From positions 248,001-312,000 of the forward strand of contig NZ_JAAOYO010000004.1 of NCBI RefSeq assembly GCF_011759505.1: a stretch of DNA of 64,000 bases, read 5' to 3'. The notes beneath the pieces are model-generated. The model did no database searches and was not told where the DNA came from. It saw only the letters and a list, made by a program, of their open reading frames with translations. Positions within the stretch are counted from its first letter, which is position 1. Every line of letters starts with the position of its first letter. The position numbers were made by a program, and so were the translations under genes. Shown here one piece after another: positions 8,955 through 17,230 of this stretch. Origin of the DNA: Curtobacterium salicis (GTDB lineage: Bacteria > Actinomycetota > Actinomycetes > Actinomycetales > Microbacteriaceae).

Positions 8955-9530
8955 GTGCGCCGCACCGCAGCTGCCGTCCTGACCGCCGCACTCGCGGCGT
9001 TGACGGTCGTGGTGTCCGGTTGCACCGGGACGACCACCGCCGCCCCGACGCCCGTCCGGAGCACCGACCTGACGAGTTCCGACGGTGGCTTCGCCGAGAA
9101 CGCGGTGATCGGTGTCGTCCTGACCGGGGACGCGGCGACGCCCGGCGACTCCGGGGACGGCCGTTCGTTGGCGACCCGGTTCCGCGAGGAGCTGACGGCG
9201 GCGGGCTTCCGGCCGGACATCCGTGTCGCCGGTGCCGATGAGGCCGCCCGGCAGCGGTCGGCGGTCCGCGACCTGGTGCAGACCGGCGCGAAAGCACTGC
9301 TCGTCCGTGCCGCGGACCCGTCGACGCTCCGGAGCGAACTCCGCACCGCGCACGACGCCGGGGTCGTCGTGGTGGCGCTGGACGGTCCGCTGCCGTCGTC
9401 CGGTGGTGGCAACGACGGGCTGTCCTCGGACTACCGGCTCGACGGTGGCGACTCCGACGCGCAGCTGGTCAGCCGGGCGATCGAGATGGTGACCTCGCTG
9501 CAGCGCGGCGAGGAACCCACGGAGCAGTAG
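8955..9530 (+). CDS. Short lipoprotein resembling the N-lobe of a sugar-binding protein
   Basis: Predicted membrane-anchored lipoprotein, 191 residues. The signal peptide MRRTAAAVLTAALAALTVVV ends in lipobox VSGC (Cys 23). The mature part has the alternating pattern of a type-1 periplasmic-binding fold (IGVVLTGDA, FREELTAAGFRPDIRVAG, LVQTGAKALLVRAADPS, AHDAGVVVVALDGPLP). Full binding proteins of this family have over 300 residues, so only about half a lobe pair is present. GTG 8955 is chosen because GAGGAGG (8944-8950) lies just before it; an upstream in-frame GTG at 8892 would overlap the MFS gene and hide the signal peptide. No ABC permease is nearby. Ligand unknown. Confidence 0.75.
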   Translation: MRRTAAAVLTAALAALTVVVSGCTGTTTAAPTPVRSTDLTSSDGGFAENAVIGVVLTGDAATPGDSGDGRSLATRFREELTAAGFRPDIRVAGADEAARQRSAVRDLVQTGAKALLVRAADPSTLRSELRTAHDAGVVVVALDGPLPSSGGGNDGLSSDYRLDGGDSDAQLVSRAIEMVTSLQRGEEPTEQ

Positions 9531-9537
9531 GGGCGGG

Positions 9538-10119
9538 TCAGCTCCACCAGGCCGGGAACGACCGGGTGATCGTCTCGACCAGGGCCTTGCGGGAGCGCCG
9601 CGGACCGCCGAGCCAGGCCTCGATCGCACCGACGAACCCCTGGGCCACGAAACCGGCGGCGACCTCGTCGATGATCTCCGGCTTCACGGCGGGGTCGAGG
9701 CCGCGGATGTGCATCGCGCTCGACACCGTGAAGTGGTCGACGAGCAGGCGGTGCAACGAGGCGTCGGCGGTGTCGGGGAGCGCGAGTGCGTAGATCTCGC
9801 GGTGGGCCGTCACGTGGTCGACGACGGCGTTGATGCCGCGCCGGGTGATGGCCGCGAGTTCGTCCGGGCCGGCACCGTGCTCGACGGCGGCGCGTCGGGC
9901 GTCGGCGTCGTCCTCACGGATCCGGTCGAGTTCGGGTGTCAGGACGTCGGCGAGCAGCGAGCCGGGGGAGACCGCGTGCGAGTAGAACGTCGCCCGGTTG
10001 ATGCCGGCCGCGCGGGTGACGTCGGCGACCGTGATCTGCGAGACCGGACGGTCGGCGGCGAGGCGCAGGACGGCCTCGCGGAGCGCGGCCGTGGTGTGCA
10101 GGATCCGAGCGTCGACCAT
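9538..10119 (-). CDS. TetR-family transcriptional regulator
   Basis: DNA-binding repressor, 193 residues. The N-terminal helix-turn-helix (about 10-55) reads ALREAVLRLAADRPVSQITV followed by RAAGINRATFYSHAV, the standard TetR pattern; the C-terminal part is the variable ligand/dimer domain. ATG 10119 follows GGGAGGAG at the right distance; the open frame extends further upstream but as low-quality Arg-rich sequence. It is divergent from the Bcr/CflA exporter at 10416, with a palindrome in that exporter's leader, so the likely target is the exporter. It converges on the lipoprotein gene. Confidence 0.88.
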   Translation of the reverse strand: MVDARILHTTAALREAVLRLAADRPVSQITVADVTRAAGINRATFYSHAVSPGSLLADVLTPELDRIREDDADARRAAVEHGAGPDELAAITRRGINAVVDHVTAHREIYALALPDTADASLHRLLVDHFTVSSAMHIRGLDPAVKPEIIDEVAAGFVAQGFVGAIEAWLGGPRRSRKALVETITRSFPAWWS

Positions 10120-10317
10120 GACGCTCCTCCCATCTCGTTCGGTCCCGCGACGTGCGCGGGTCGGGAGTCCGACGGTACCGCACCGTCCGGCCCGGCCACG
10201 CGTCCGCCGCACCGTCCGTCGGGGACGGAGGACGGGCCTCCCGGCCGTGGTCCGAAGGCGAGGACGACGGTGCAGGACGAGGTCGGTCCGTGGAGCGCGG
10301 ACCGTCCCGACCGACGG

Positions 10318-10347
10318 TTGTCCGCCCTCCGGACGAACCCGTACCAT
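10318..10347 (+). promoter_or_regulatory. Promoter of the Bcr/CflA exporter
   Basis: -35 TTGTCC (10318-10323), 18-base spacer, -10 TACCAT (10342-10347). Start of transcription is expected near 10354. Confidence 0.6.
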
Positions 10348-10359
10348 GACGGAACGGAC

Positions 10360-10371
10360 CGAATCGATTCG
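10360..10371. promoter_or_regulatory. Candidate TetR operator CGAATCGATTCG
   Basis: A perfect 12-bp palindrome just downstream of the predicted start of transcription and 44 bases before the exporter start codon, in a GC-rich spacer where an AT-containing palindrome stands out. Position fits roadblock repression by the divergent TetR protein. Confidence 0.5.
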
Positions 10372-10415
10372 AGCGGCCGATCCCCTCTTCTTCTCCCCCC
10401 TTCGGAGGACTCCTC

Positions 10416-11672
10416 GTGTCCGCGCCCGCGACCACCGGTTCCCACAAGACCGTCCTGCACCCCGGCGATTCGCTGACCCGTGCCCAGCGCCTGGTCTACG
10501 TCTTCGTGCTCGGCGCGCTCACCGCGCTCGGGCCGTTCACCATCGACCTCTACCTGCCCGCGTTCCCGTCGCTCGAGCGCGACCTCGGCATCTCCGCGGG
10601 AGCGGTGCAGCTCACCCTCACGGCGACCACCATCGGCTTCGCGATCGGCCAGCTGCTCGTCGGCCCGTGGAGTGACAAGGTCGGTCGCCGACTGCCGCTC
10701 ATCATCGCGACCAGCGTGCACGTCGCCGCGTCGATCTGCGCCGCCCTCGCGCCGAACGTCGAGGTCCTCGCCGTGTTCCGCGTCCTGCAGGGCATGGGAG
10801 CCGCGGCCGGCGGTGTCGTCGCGATGGCGACGGTCCGCGACCTGTTCGGCGGCAAACCGCTCGTCCGGATGCTCTCGCGTCTGGCGATGGTGAACGGGTT
10901 GGCGCCGATCCTCGCACCGCTCATCGGCTCGCAGATGCTCCGGTTCGTCTCGTGGCGCGGCATCTTCGTGTTCCTCGCCTGCTACGGCACCGCCGTCGTG
11001 ATCGCGTCGATCCTGCTCATCGTCGAGACCCTGCCGAAGGAGCGCCGCCAGGAGGCCGGACACTCCACCATCGGGCAGCGCTACAAGGCGCTCTTCTCGG
11101 ACCGGATCTTCGTCGGTGTCGCCCTCATCGGTGCGATGGTGTTCAGCGGGCTGTTCTCGTACCTCAGCGCGTCGCCGTTCCTGTTCCAGGGGGTGTTCGG
11201 GCTCGATCCGCAGCAGTACGGCCTGCTGTTCGCGGTGAACTCCGTCGGCGTCGTGCTCGGGGTGCAGATCTCCTCCCGGCTGGCGCAGCGGGTCGGACCG
11301 CAGTGGATCCTGGCGTGCTCGACGGCGACCCTCTTCCTCGCCGCCCTGGCCATCGTGGTGCTCGACCAGCTCGGCGCCGGGCTCGTCGGAGTCCTCGTCC
11401 CGCTCTGGTTCTACATCGCCGCATGCGGGTTCTCGTTCCCGCTCGTGCAGGTGATCGGCCTCGCCTCCCACGGGAAGGAGGCCGGGACCGCCGCCTCGCT
11501 CCTCGGCGCGCTGAACTTCGGTGTGGCGGGGATCATCTCCCCGGTCGTCGGGCTCCTCGGCATCTCGACCGCGACCCCGATGGCACTCGTGATGGGCTGC
11601 ACGGCGGCCGTCGCGATCCTGGTCCTCTGGGTCGTGGTGCGTCCGCGAACGGTGCCGGCGCTGTCGCACTGA
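10416..11672 (+). CDS. Bcr/CflA-family drug efflux MFS transporter
   Basis: Twelve-helix proton-coupled exporter, 418 residues, the usual size. GPFTIDLYLPAFPSLERDL in helix 1 is the hallmark of the Bcr/CflA subfamily (bicyclomycin, chloramphenicol, sulfonamide efflux). Motif A GPWSDKVGRR follows helix 2 and motif B-like FRVLQGMGAA lies in helix 4. GTG 10416 has GGAGGA (10404-10409) before it. Divergent from a TetR gene with a palindrome in the leader, a common arrangement for inducible exporters. The inducing or exported compound is unknown. Confidence 0.9.
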   Translation: MSAPATTGSHKTVLHPGDSLTRAQRLVYVFVLGALTALGPFTIDLYLPAFPSLERDLGISAGAVQLTLTATTIGFAIGQLLVGPWSDKVGRRLPLIIATSVHVAASICAALAPNVEVLAVFRVLQGMGAAAGGVVAMATVRDLFGGKPLVRMLSRLAMVNGLAPILAPLIGSQMLRFVSWRGIFVFLACYGTAVVIASILLIVETLPKERRQEAGHSTIGQRYKALFSDRIFVGVALIGAMVFSGLFSYLSASPFLFQGVFGLDPQQYGLLFAVNSVGVVLGVQISSRLAQRVGPQWILACSTATLFLAALAIVVLDQLGAGLVGVLVPLWFYIAACGFSFPLVQVIGLASHGKEAGTAASLLGALNFGVAGIISPVVGLLGISTATPMALVMGCTAAVAILVLWVVVRPRTVPALSH

Positions 11673-11724
11673 CCGGGTTCTCCACAGGTCTGCCACTGCT
11701 CCGGACGGGGCACCGGTGCGTCCC

Positions 11725-11740
11725 TAGGCTGTGCCGCATG
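11725..11740 (+). promoter_or_regulatory. Leaderless promoter of the DUF853 gene (-10 TAGGCT)
   Basis: TAGGCT (11725-11730) is followed 7 bases later by ATG 11738. No ribosome-binding site. Confidence 0.55.
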
Positions 11741-13828
11741 GACGACGACGCGGTGGAGCAGGCCCGGGCAGCGGCGGTCGCTGCGCGGGCGGCAGCGGAC
11801 GAAGCGGTGCGGTTGGCCGAGGACGCGGTACGGCGGGCGGACGAGCTCGCGGCCGCGTTGCGTCCCGGGCCGGAGGCGCCGCTCACGTCCGACGCCGAAC
11901 CGGCGGTCGTGCGGTCGCCGGCCCCGACCGGGGCGGAGGCTCCGCTCGCGCCCGATGCGGAGCCTGCGCCCGGTGCGGAGCCCGTACCCGGTGCGGAGCC
12001 CGTACCCGGTGCGGAGCCCGTACCCGGGGCGGAGCCCGCACCCGTCGCGGGGTCGGCGCCCGTCGCCGCGGCAGCGCCCGCTGCGAGGCCGCCCGTGGTG
12101 TCCGGTCCACTCGGCGCCGACGCGGTCGCCGCGGTCCGGCAGGGCTACCAGCTCGAGGGCAGCGTGCTCGAACTCGGTGTGCTCGTGAACGGCGACGCGC
12201 TCCGCGACGTGCCGATCCGCATCCCGCTCGGCATGCTCAACCGGCACGGCCTGGTGGCCGGCGCGACGGGCACCGGCAAGACCCGCACCCTGCAGCTGCT
12301 CGCCGAACAGATCGCGAGCGCCGGGGTGCCGGTCTTCGCCGCCGACGTCAAGGGCGACCTGTCCGGACTCGGGGTGCCCGGTGAGCCGACCGACCGCCTG
12401 CTCGAACGGACGACGGGGATCGGTCAGGACTGGTCGCCCGCGGCCGTCCCGGTGGAGCTCTACTCGTTGGGCGGGCAGGGGACCGGGGTGCCGATCCGGG
12501 CGACGGTGTCCGGCTTCGGCCCACTGCTGCTGGCGAAGGTCCTCGGGCTGAACCACACGCAGGAGTCCTCACTCGGCCTGGTGTTCCACTACGCGGAACG
12601 GTCCGGACTCCCCCTGGTGGACCTCGCCGACCTGCGGAGCGTCCTGACGTTCCTGGTCAGCGCCGAGGGCAAGGCCGAACTGACGGAACTCGGCGGCCTG
12701 TCGAAGCAGACGGCGGGCGTCATCCTCCGCGAACTCATCACCTTCGCCGACGCCGGTGCCGACCAGTTCTTCGGCGAGCCGGAGATCGACACCCGGCTGT
12801 TCCTCCGGTCGGCGCCCGACGGCCCCGGCATCGTCAGCCTGCTCGAGGTGCCGGGCGTGCAGGACCGGCCCGAGGTCTTCTCCACCTTCCTGATGTGGCT
12901 GCTGGCGGACCTGTTCAACGAGCTCCCCGAGGTGGGGGACCGCGACCGACCGGAGCTGGTGTTCTTCTTCGACGAGGCACACCTGCTGTTCGACGGCGCC
13001 TCGAAGGACTTCCGCGACCAGATCGTCCGGACGGTCCGCCTCATCCGTTCGAAGGGCGTGGGGATCGTCTTCGTCACGCAGAGCCCCGAGGACCTGCCGA
13101 GCGAGGTCCTGGCGCAGCTCGGGTCGCGCATCCAGCACCAGCTCCGCGCGCACACCCCGGACGACGCGAAGGCGCTCCGTGCTGCCGTGTCGACGTACCC
13201 GACGAGCGACTACGACCTGGCGCAGGTGCTGACCTCGCTGGCCACGGGCGAAGCGATCGTCACCGTGATGGACGAGCGCGGTGCGCCGACCCCGGTCGCG
13301 TGGACCCGGCTCCGGGCGCCGCGGGGCTCGATGGACCCGATGCCCGCCGACGTGATGCGGGCACACGTCGATGCGTCGCCGCTCCTGGCGACCTACGGCA
13401 TCCGGGCGGACCCGGACTCGGCGCACGAGATGCTCGCTCGTCGGCTGGAGGCCGCGGCGGCCCGGGCGGCGGCCGACGACGCCGCCGAGGCCGCTGCGGA
13501 CGCCGCGGCCGACGCCGGACGAGCAGCCGCGAAGGCCCAGGCCGAGGCGGCACGTCGGGCCGCAGCGGATGCGAAGCGCGAGGCGGGGGAGCGTGCCGCC
13601 GCGCAGGCGGAGTACGAGAAGGCGCAGCGGGACATCGAGCGGGCGGATCGTGCCGCGGCACAGCGTCGGTCGCGGTCGTCGTCACGGTCGACCAGGTCGT
13701 CCACCTCCCGCTCGGACGGGGACCCGTTGAGCGACCTGCTCGGCGGAGCGCTGGGCAGCTCGCTCGGACGGTCCATCGCGAAGGAGGTCGTGCGAGGCGT
13801 CTTCTCGACGCTGCGTCGACGTCGGTAA
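11738..13828 (+). CDS. HerA-like ATPase, DUF853 (YjgR) family
   Basis: Cytoplasmic FtsK/HerA-clan ATPase of unknown role, 696 residues. Layout: Ala-rich coiled coil (1-45), Pro/Glu/Ala linker with an 18-bp tandem repeat (about 46-125), the ATPase core with Walker A GATGTGKT near 175 and Walker B LVFFFDEAHLLFD near 410, sensor-like FVTQSPEDLP, then an Ala/Arg/Glu-rich coiled coil (about 565-640) and a short tail. DUF853 proteins in proteobacteria are near 500 residues, so the repeat linker and long C-terminal coil are extra. An open frame extends upstream into the exporter gene; ATG 11738 is chosen because it follows a leaderless -10 box and begins the recognisable protein. Confidence 0.85.
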   Translation: MDDDAVEQARAAAVAARAAADEAVRLAEDAVRRADELAAALRPGPEAPLTSDAEPAVVRSPAPTGAEAPLAPDAEPAPGAEPVPGAEPVPGAEPVPGAEPAPVAGSAPVAAAAPAARPPVVSGPLGADAVAAVRQGYQLEGSVLELGVLVNGDALRDVPIRIPLGMLNRHGLVAGATGTGKTRTLQLLAEQIASAGVPVFAADVKGDLSGLGVPGEPTDRLLERTTGIGQDWSPAAVPVELYSLGGQGTGVPIRATVSGFGPLLLAKVLGLNHTQESSLGLVFHYAERSGLPLVDLADLRSVLTFLVSAEGKAELTELGGLSKQTAGVILRELITFADAGADQFFGEPEIDTRLFLRSAPDGPGIVSLLEVPGVQDRPEVFSTFLMWLLADLFNELPEVGDRDRPELVFFFDEAHLLFDGASKDFRDQIVRTVRLIRSKGVGIVFVTQSPEDLPSEVLAQLGSRIQHQLRAHTPDDAKALRAAVSTYPTSDYDLAQVLTSLATGEAIVTVMDERGAPTPVAWTRLRAPRGSMDPMPADVMRAHVDASPLLATYGIRADPDSAHEMLARRLEAAAARAAADDAAEAAADAAADAGRAAAKAQAEAARRAAADAKREAGERAAAQAEYEKAQRDIERADRAAAQRRSRSSSRSTRSSTSRSDGDPLSDLLGGALGSSLGRSIAKEVVRGVFSTLRRRR
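11954..12043. repeat. 18-bp tandem repeat inside the DUF853 gene (5 copies)
   Basis: Unit ggtgcggagcccgtaccc, three perfect copies (11972-11989, 11990-12007, 12008-12025) with a degenerate copy on each side (11954-11971 and 12026-12043). It encodes repeated GAEPVP. A multiple of three, so copy-number changes keep the frame. Confidence 0.9.
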
Positions 13829-13871
13829 GACGGGCCCCGTCGGCGTCGTGAGGACGGACCCGTCGTCGCCG

Positions 13872-14513
13872 TCAGCGCCGAGCGAGCCCGACGGCCTCGG
13901 CGACCAGCAGCCCGCCGACGGCAAGGGCGGTCACCCCGCCGACGAGCACGTAGGCGCGGGGCTGCTCGTACCAGGCGCGGATGCCGGGCCAGCGGCGGGT
14001 GAACTCCCGTGTCGACATCGGGCGGGCGAGCCGGATGGTGCGGACGTCCAGGGCGTCCACCAGACGGTCGATGCCGTCATCGCCCCAGACCTCGCCCCGC
14101 ATCCGGAACAGGGTGTCACCTGCCGCGTCGAAGGCCACGAGTTCACGACTGGTGCGGTCCACCGTGGGCCCGTGGGTGATCGCGAGCACCAGCTCGTGCA
14201 CCTGTGTGCGCGAGAACGACCGGCGCGCGCTGAGCACGCCACGGATCGCGACCCGACCCGGGTCGACGGCGACGAAGGACGAGCGCAGGCGCAGGAAGAC
14301 GGCCAGGACACCGACCGTGAAGAGCGCGACGACCGCGCTGACGACGAGCCAGGGGCCGTTCGGGACGGCGACCCAGACGACGGCGACGGCGATCGGGACG
14401 GCCGAGAACCCGATGCTCAGGGCCGTCGACCGGACGAGGGCCGCACGCGGTCGGATGACCACGTCTGCGGTGCTGGTGTCGAGCGGTGTCGCTCGCGCCG
14501 TCGTTGCCCCCAC
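13872..14513 (-). CDS. PH-domain membrane protein
   Basis: Predicted membrane protein of 213 residues, function unknown. Two hydrophobic segments come first (STALSIGFSAVPIAVAVVWV and VVSAVVALFTVGVLAVFLRL). A bacterial PH-like domain (FVAVDPGRVAIRGVLSARRS onward, about 75-175) follows, then a C-terminal membrane segment (VLVGGVTALAVGGLLVAEAV). GTG 14513 is preceded by GAGGAGG at 14518-14524; the longer open frame upstream runs into the tRNA-Ser region and is not protein-like. It converges on the DUF853 gene across 43 bases. Confidence 0.72.
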   Translation of the reverse strand: MGATTARATPLDTSTADVVIRPRAALVRSTALSIGFSAVPIAVAVVWVAVPNGPWLVVSAVVALFTVGVLAVFLRLRSSFVAVDPGRVAIRGVLSARRSFSRTQVHELVLAITHGPTVDRTSRELVAFDAAGDTLFRMRGEVWGDDGIDRLVDALDVRTIRLARPMSTREFTRRWPGIRAWYEQPRAYVLVGGVTALAVGGLLVAEAVGLARR

Positions 14514-14886
14514 GGCAGGCCTCCTCGTCCCCGGACTCCGCCGGACCGCTCGGCAGGTGCCCGGATCAGGGGCGACCGCTGGAGCGGAGATCGCGCCGGG
14601 AGCGGCTCGTCGCCGGTCCCGTGACAGCGCCTGTGCCGTCCGATGCTGGTGAGCCGACCGGGTCCCTCCGGCGTGCTCGGTCCGGTCAGCATAGGGGAGA
14701 GTCGGGCGCCGGAACAGGGTGTGTGCCGCTTTCCGGACGGTGCTGAGTGGACGGGGTTCGTGGCGGTCCGCAGCCTGGGGGACCAGCGGCCGACGTGCCT
14801 CCCGCCGACGTGCCTGCCTGAACGACGGAAGCCCCTGAACGACGGAACCCCCGCAACTGACGCTGCGGGGGTCCGGTCTCGATCTG
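14514..14886. other. Intergenic region between the PH-domain gene and tRNA-Ser
   Basis: No credible gene. A leftward -10-like TATGCT (complement of 14688-14693) could start a long leader for the PH-domain gene. Two imperfect direct repeats (ccgacgtgcct, near 14795; gaacgacggaa, near 14820 and 14838) and the tRNA-Ser terminator are also here. Confidence 0.4.
14847..14872 (-). terminator. Terminator of tRNA-Ser
   Basis: A perfect 9-bp stem (acccccgca / tgcgggggt) with an 8-base loop lies 14 bases beyond the tRNA 3' end on the minus strand, followed by TTCC. Confidence 0.75.
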
Positions 14887-14971
14887 CGGAGGATGGGGGA
14901 TTCGAACCCCCGAGGGCTTGCACCCAACACGCTTTCCAAGCGTGCGCCATAGGCCACTAGGCGAATCCTCC
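14887..14971 (-). tRNA. tRNA-Ser (anticodon GGA)
   Basis: 85-nt class II tRNA on the minus strand. Acceptor stem GGAGGAT/ATCCTCC, anticodon arm CACGC-TTGGAAA-GCGTG (anticodon GGA), a long variable arm, and T-arm GGGGG-TTCGAAT-CCCCC. The discriminator base is G and the 3' CCA is not encoded. Reads UCC/UCU serine codons. Confidence 0.97.
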
Positions 14972-15000
14972 GAGCCGTCACCTCGCGGTGACGACACCCC

Positions 15001-15029
15001 ATGGTACAGGTCCGGGAGGGTGCTCACGA
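15001..15029 (-). promoter_or_regulatory. tRNA-Ser promoter
   Basis: On the minus strand: -35 TCGTGA (15024-15029), 17-base spacer, extended -10 TGTACCAT (15001-15008), about 30 bases before the mature tRNA. The block gggtgctcacgaccac (15018-15033) is identical to that in front of tRNA-Pro. Confidence 0.6.
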
Positions 15030-15087
15030 CCACCGCGACGGCCAGGGACCTCACGGGCGCCCCGGAGGTCCGTGCACATGCGAGGGC

Positions 15088-15103
15088 TACCCTGGGGCAG
15101 GTG
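15088..15103 (+). promoter_or_regulatory. Leaderless promoter of pta (-10 TACCCT)
   Basis: TACCCT (15088-15093), 7 bases, GTG 15101. No ribosome-binding site. Confidence 0.55.
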
Positions 15104-17230
15104 TCGACCCGCATCTACATCACGTCAGCAGAAGGACACACCGGGAAGAGCACCGTCGCACTCGGCGTGCTCGAGACGCTCGCCCGCACCGTCGGACGCG
15201 TCGGCGTCTTCCGACCGGTCGCGCGGTCGGTCGCCGAACCCGACTACGTCCTCGAGCTCCTGCTCCAGCACACCGCCGTCGAGATCCCGTACGACGACGC
15301 GGTGGGGGTGACCTACGACGACGTGCACGCGGACCCGGACGCAGCCCTCGCGACGATCCTCACCCGCTTCGGCCAGGTCGAGCGTCGCTGCGACGCGGTG
15401 GTCGTCCTCGGCTCCGACTACACCGACGTCGGCAGCCCCACCGAGCTGTCGTTCAACGCGAAGGTCGCCGCGAACCTCGGCGCACCGGTGCTCCTGGTGC
15501 TCGGCGGTCGCGACTCGGCCGAACGGGCTGCCCGCACCGCGGACGACATGGCACAGGTCGCCGACGTCACCACGAGCGAGCTCCGTGCCGAGCACGCCCA
15601 GCTGCTCGGCGTCGTCGTGAACCGGGCGGACCCGGACGCCCTCGAGTCGATCGTGGCGAGCGTCACCACCGCCGTGCACGACCACCACCCGGACGCCCCG
15701 GTGTGGGCGATCCCGGAGGACGCGGTCCTCGTCGCCCCGACCGTGCGTGCCCTCCTCGCCGCGACCGGGGCGACCCTGGTCCGCGGCGACGACGCGCTCC
15801 TCGACCGGGAGGCCCTCGGCACCGTGGTCGCCGGCATGAGCATGGAGAACGTCCTGCCGCGGCTCATCGAGGGCGGCATCGTCGTCGTCCCCGGCGACCG
15901 CAACGACGTCCTCATCGCCACGCTGCTCGCCAACGAGTCGGAGACGTTCCCGAGCATCGCCGGGGTGATCCTCAACGGCGGCTTCGAGACGGCACCGCAG
16001 ATCTCCCGGCTGCTCGAGGGACTGTCGAGCTCGTTGCCGATCGCGCAGAGCGACCTCGGCACCTACGACACGGCGCTCCGCATCACCCAGACGCGCGGAC
16101 GTCTCGCCGCCGACTCGCCGCGCAAGGCCGAGCTGGCCCTGGCGCTCTTCGAACGGCACGTGGACGCCGAAGCGCTCCTCGCCCGTCTCCAGCTGACGCC
16201 GTCCGGGGTGGTCACACCGCTGATGTTCGAGCACGGTCTCATCGACCGGGCGCGCGAGCACCGGAAGCACATCGTGCTGCCCGAGGGCGACGACGACCGC
16301 ATCCTCCGTGCCGCTTCGACACTGCTGCAGCGACAGGTGTGCGACCTGACGATCCTCGGCGACCCGGCTGCGATCCGCGCACGCGCGACCGAGCTCGGCC
16401 TGGACCTCGACGCGGCCCAGCTGCTCTCCCCGTTCGACCCGGAGCTGCGGGAGCGGTTCGCCGAGGAGTACACGGCCCTCCGCGCCCACAAGGGCATGAG
16501 CATCGAGCTCGCCCGCGACACCGTCACCGACGTGTCGTACTTCGGCACCCTCATGGTGCAGCTCGGCCTGGCCGACGGCATGGTCTCCGGCGCGAAGCAC
16601 ACCACGGCGCACACCATCCGGCCGTCGTTCGAGATCATCAAGACCCGACCGGACACCTCCATCGTGTCGAGCGTGTTCCTGATGGCCCTGGCCGACCGGG
16701 TCCTGGTCTACGGCGACTGCGCCGTGATCCCCGACCCGACCAGTGAGCAGCTCGCCGACATCGCGATCTCCTCCGCCGAGACCGCGACGCAGTTCAGCAT
16801 CGAGCCGCGGGTCGCGATGCTCAGCTACTCCACCGGCGACAGCGGGTCGGGTGCGGACGTCGACAAGGTCCGCGCCGGCACCGCCTTCGTCCGCGAGCGT
16901 CGACCCGACCTGCCCGTCGAGGGCCCGATCCAGTACGACGCCGCCGCCGACCCGACGGTCGCGAGCACGAAGATGCCGGGCTCCGCGGTCGCCGGGCAGG
17001 CCACCGTCTTCATCTTCCCGGACCTCAACACCGGCAACAACACGTACAAGGCCGTGCAGCGCTCGGCCGGTGCGGTCGCGATCGGACCGGTGCTGCAGGG
17101 GCTGCGCAAGCCGATCAACGACCTGTCCCGCGGCGCGCTCGTCAGCGACATCGTCAACACCGTCGCCATCACCGCGATCCAGGCCGGCACGGCAGCGCCG
17201 ACCACCCGAACAGAAAGCGACCCCTCGTGA
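15101..17230 (+). CDS. pta: Phosphate acetyltransferase (long form with DRTGG domain)
   Basis: Converts acetyl-CoA and phosphate to acetyl phosphate and CoA. 709 residues, the long PTA form. An N-terminal P-loop domain of the dethiobiotin-synthetase type (ITSAEGHTGKSTVALG, about 5-20) comes first, then a DRTGG domain (about 225-335), then the C-terminal catalytic domain (about 385-705) with LPEGDDDRILRAA, SGAKHTTAHTIRPSFEIIKT and FPDLNTGNNTYKAVQR. GTG 15101 is chosen because it follows a -10 box and starts the P-loop domain; the open frame upstream covers the tRNA-Ser gene. The stop overlaps ackA by 4 bases. Confidence 0.95.
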   Translation: MSTRIYITSAEGHTGKSTVALGVLETLARTVGRVGVFRPVARSVAEPDYVLELLLQHTAVEIPYDDAVGVTYDDVHADPDAALATILTRFGQVERRCDAVVVLGSDYTDVGSPTELSFNAKVAANLGAPVLLVLGGRDSAERAARTADDMAQVADVTTSELRAEHAQLLGVVVNRADPDALESIVASVTTAVHDHHPDAPVWAIPEDAVLVAPTVRALLAATGATLVRGDDALLDREALGTVVAGMSMENVLPRLIEGGIVVVPGDRNDVLIATLLANESETFPSIAGVILNGGFETAPQISRLLEGLSSSLPIAQSDLGTYDTALRITQTRGRLAADSPRKAELALALFERHVDAEALLARLQLTPSGVVTPLMFEHGLIDRAREHRKHIVLPEGDDDRILRAASTLLQRQVCDLTILGDPAAIRARATELGLDLDAAQLLSPFDPELRERFAEEYTALRAHKGMSIELARDTVTDVSYFGTLMVQLGLADGMVSGAKHTTAHTIRPSFEIIKTRPDTSIVSSVFLMALADRVLVYGDCAVIPDPTSEQLADIAISSAETATQFSIEPRVAMLSYSTGDSGSGADVDKVRAGTAFVRERRPDLPVEGPIQYDAAADPTVASTKMPGSAVAGQATVFIFPDLNTGNNTYKAVQRSAGAVAIGPVLQGLRKPINDLSRGALVSDIVNTVAITAIQAGTAAPTTRTESDPS

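Noticed and set aside
10952..11737. Upstream extension of the DUF853 frame through the Bcr/CflA gene
   Set aside because: The extension is Arg/Pro-rich shadow sequence and overlaps a clear transporter gene; the ATG at 11738 has a -10 box directly before it.
13829..13871. Possible terminator between the DUF853 and PH-domain genes
   Set aside because: Only short, overlapping gacggg/cccgtc arms without a single stable stem or T-run.
14918..15100. Upstream extension of the pta frame across tRNA-Ser
   Set aside because: It would be translated from tRNA sequence and its promoter; GTG 15101 starts the conserved P-loop domain.
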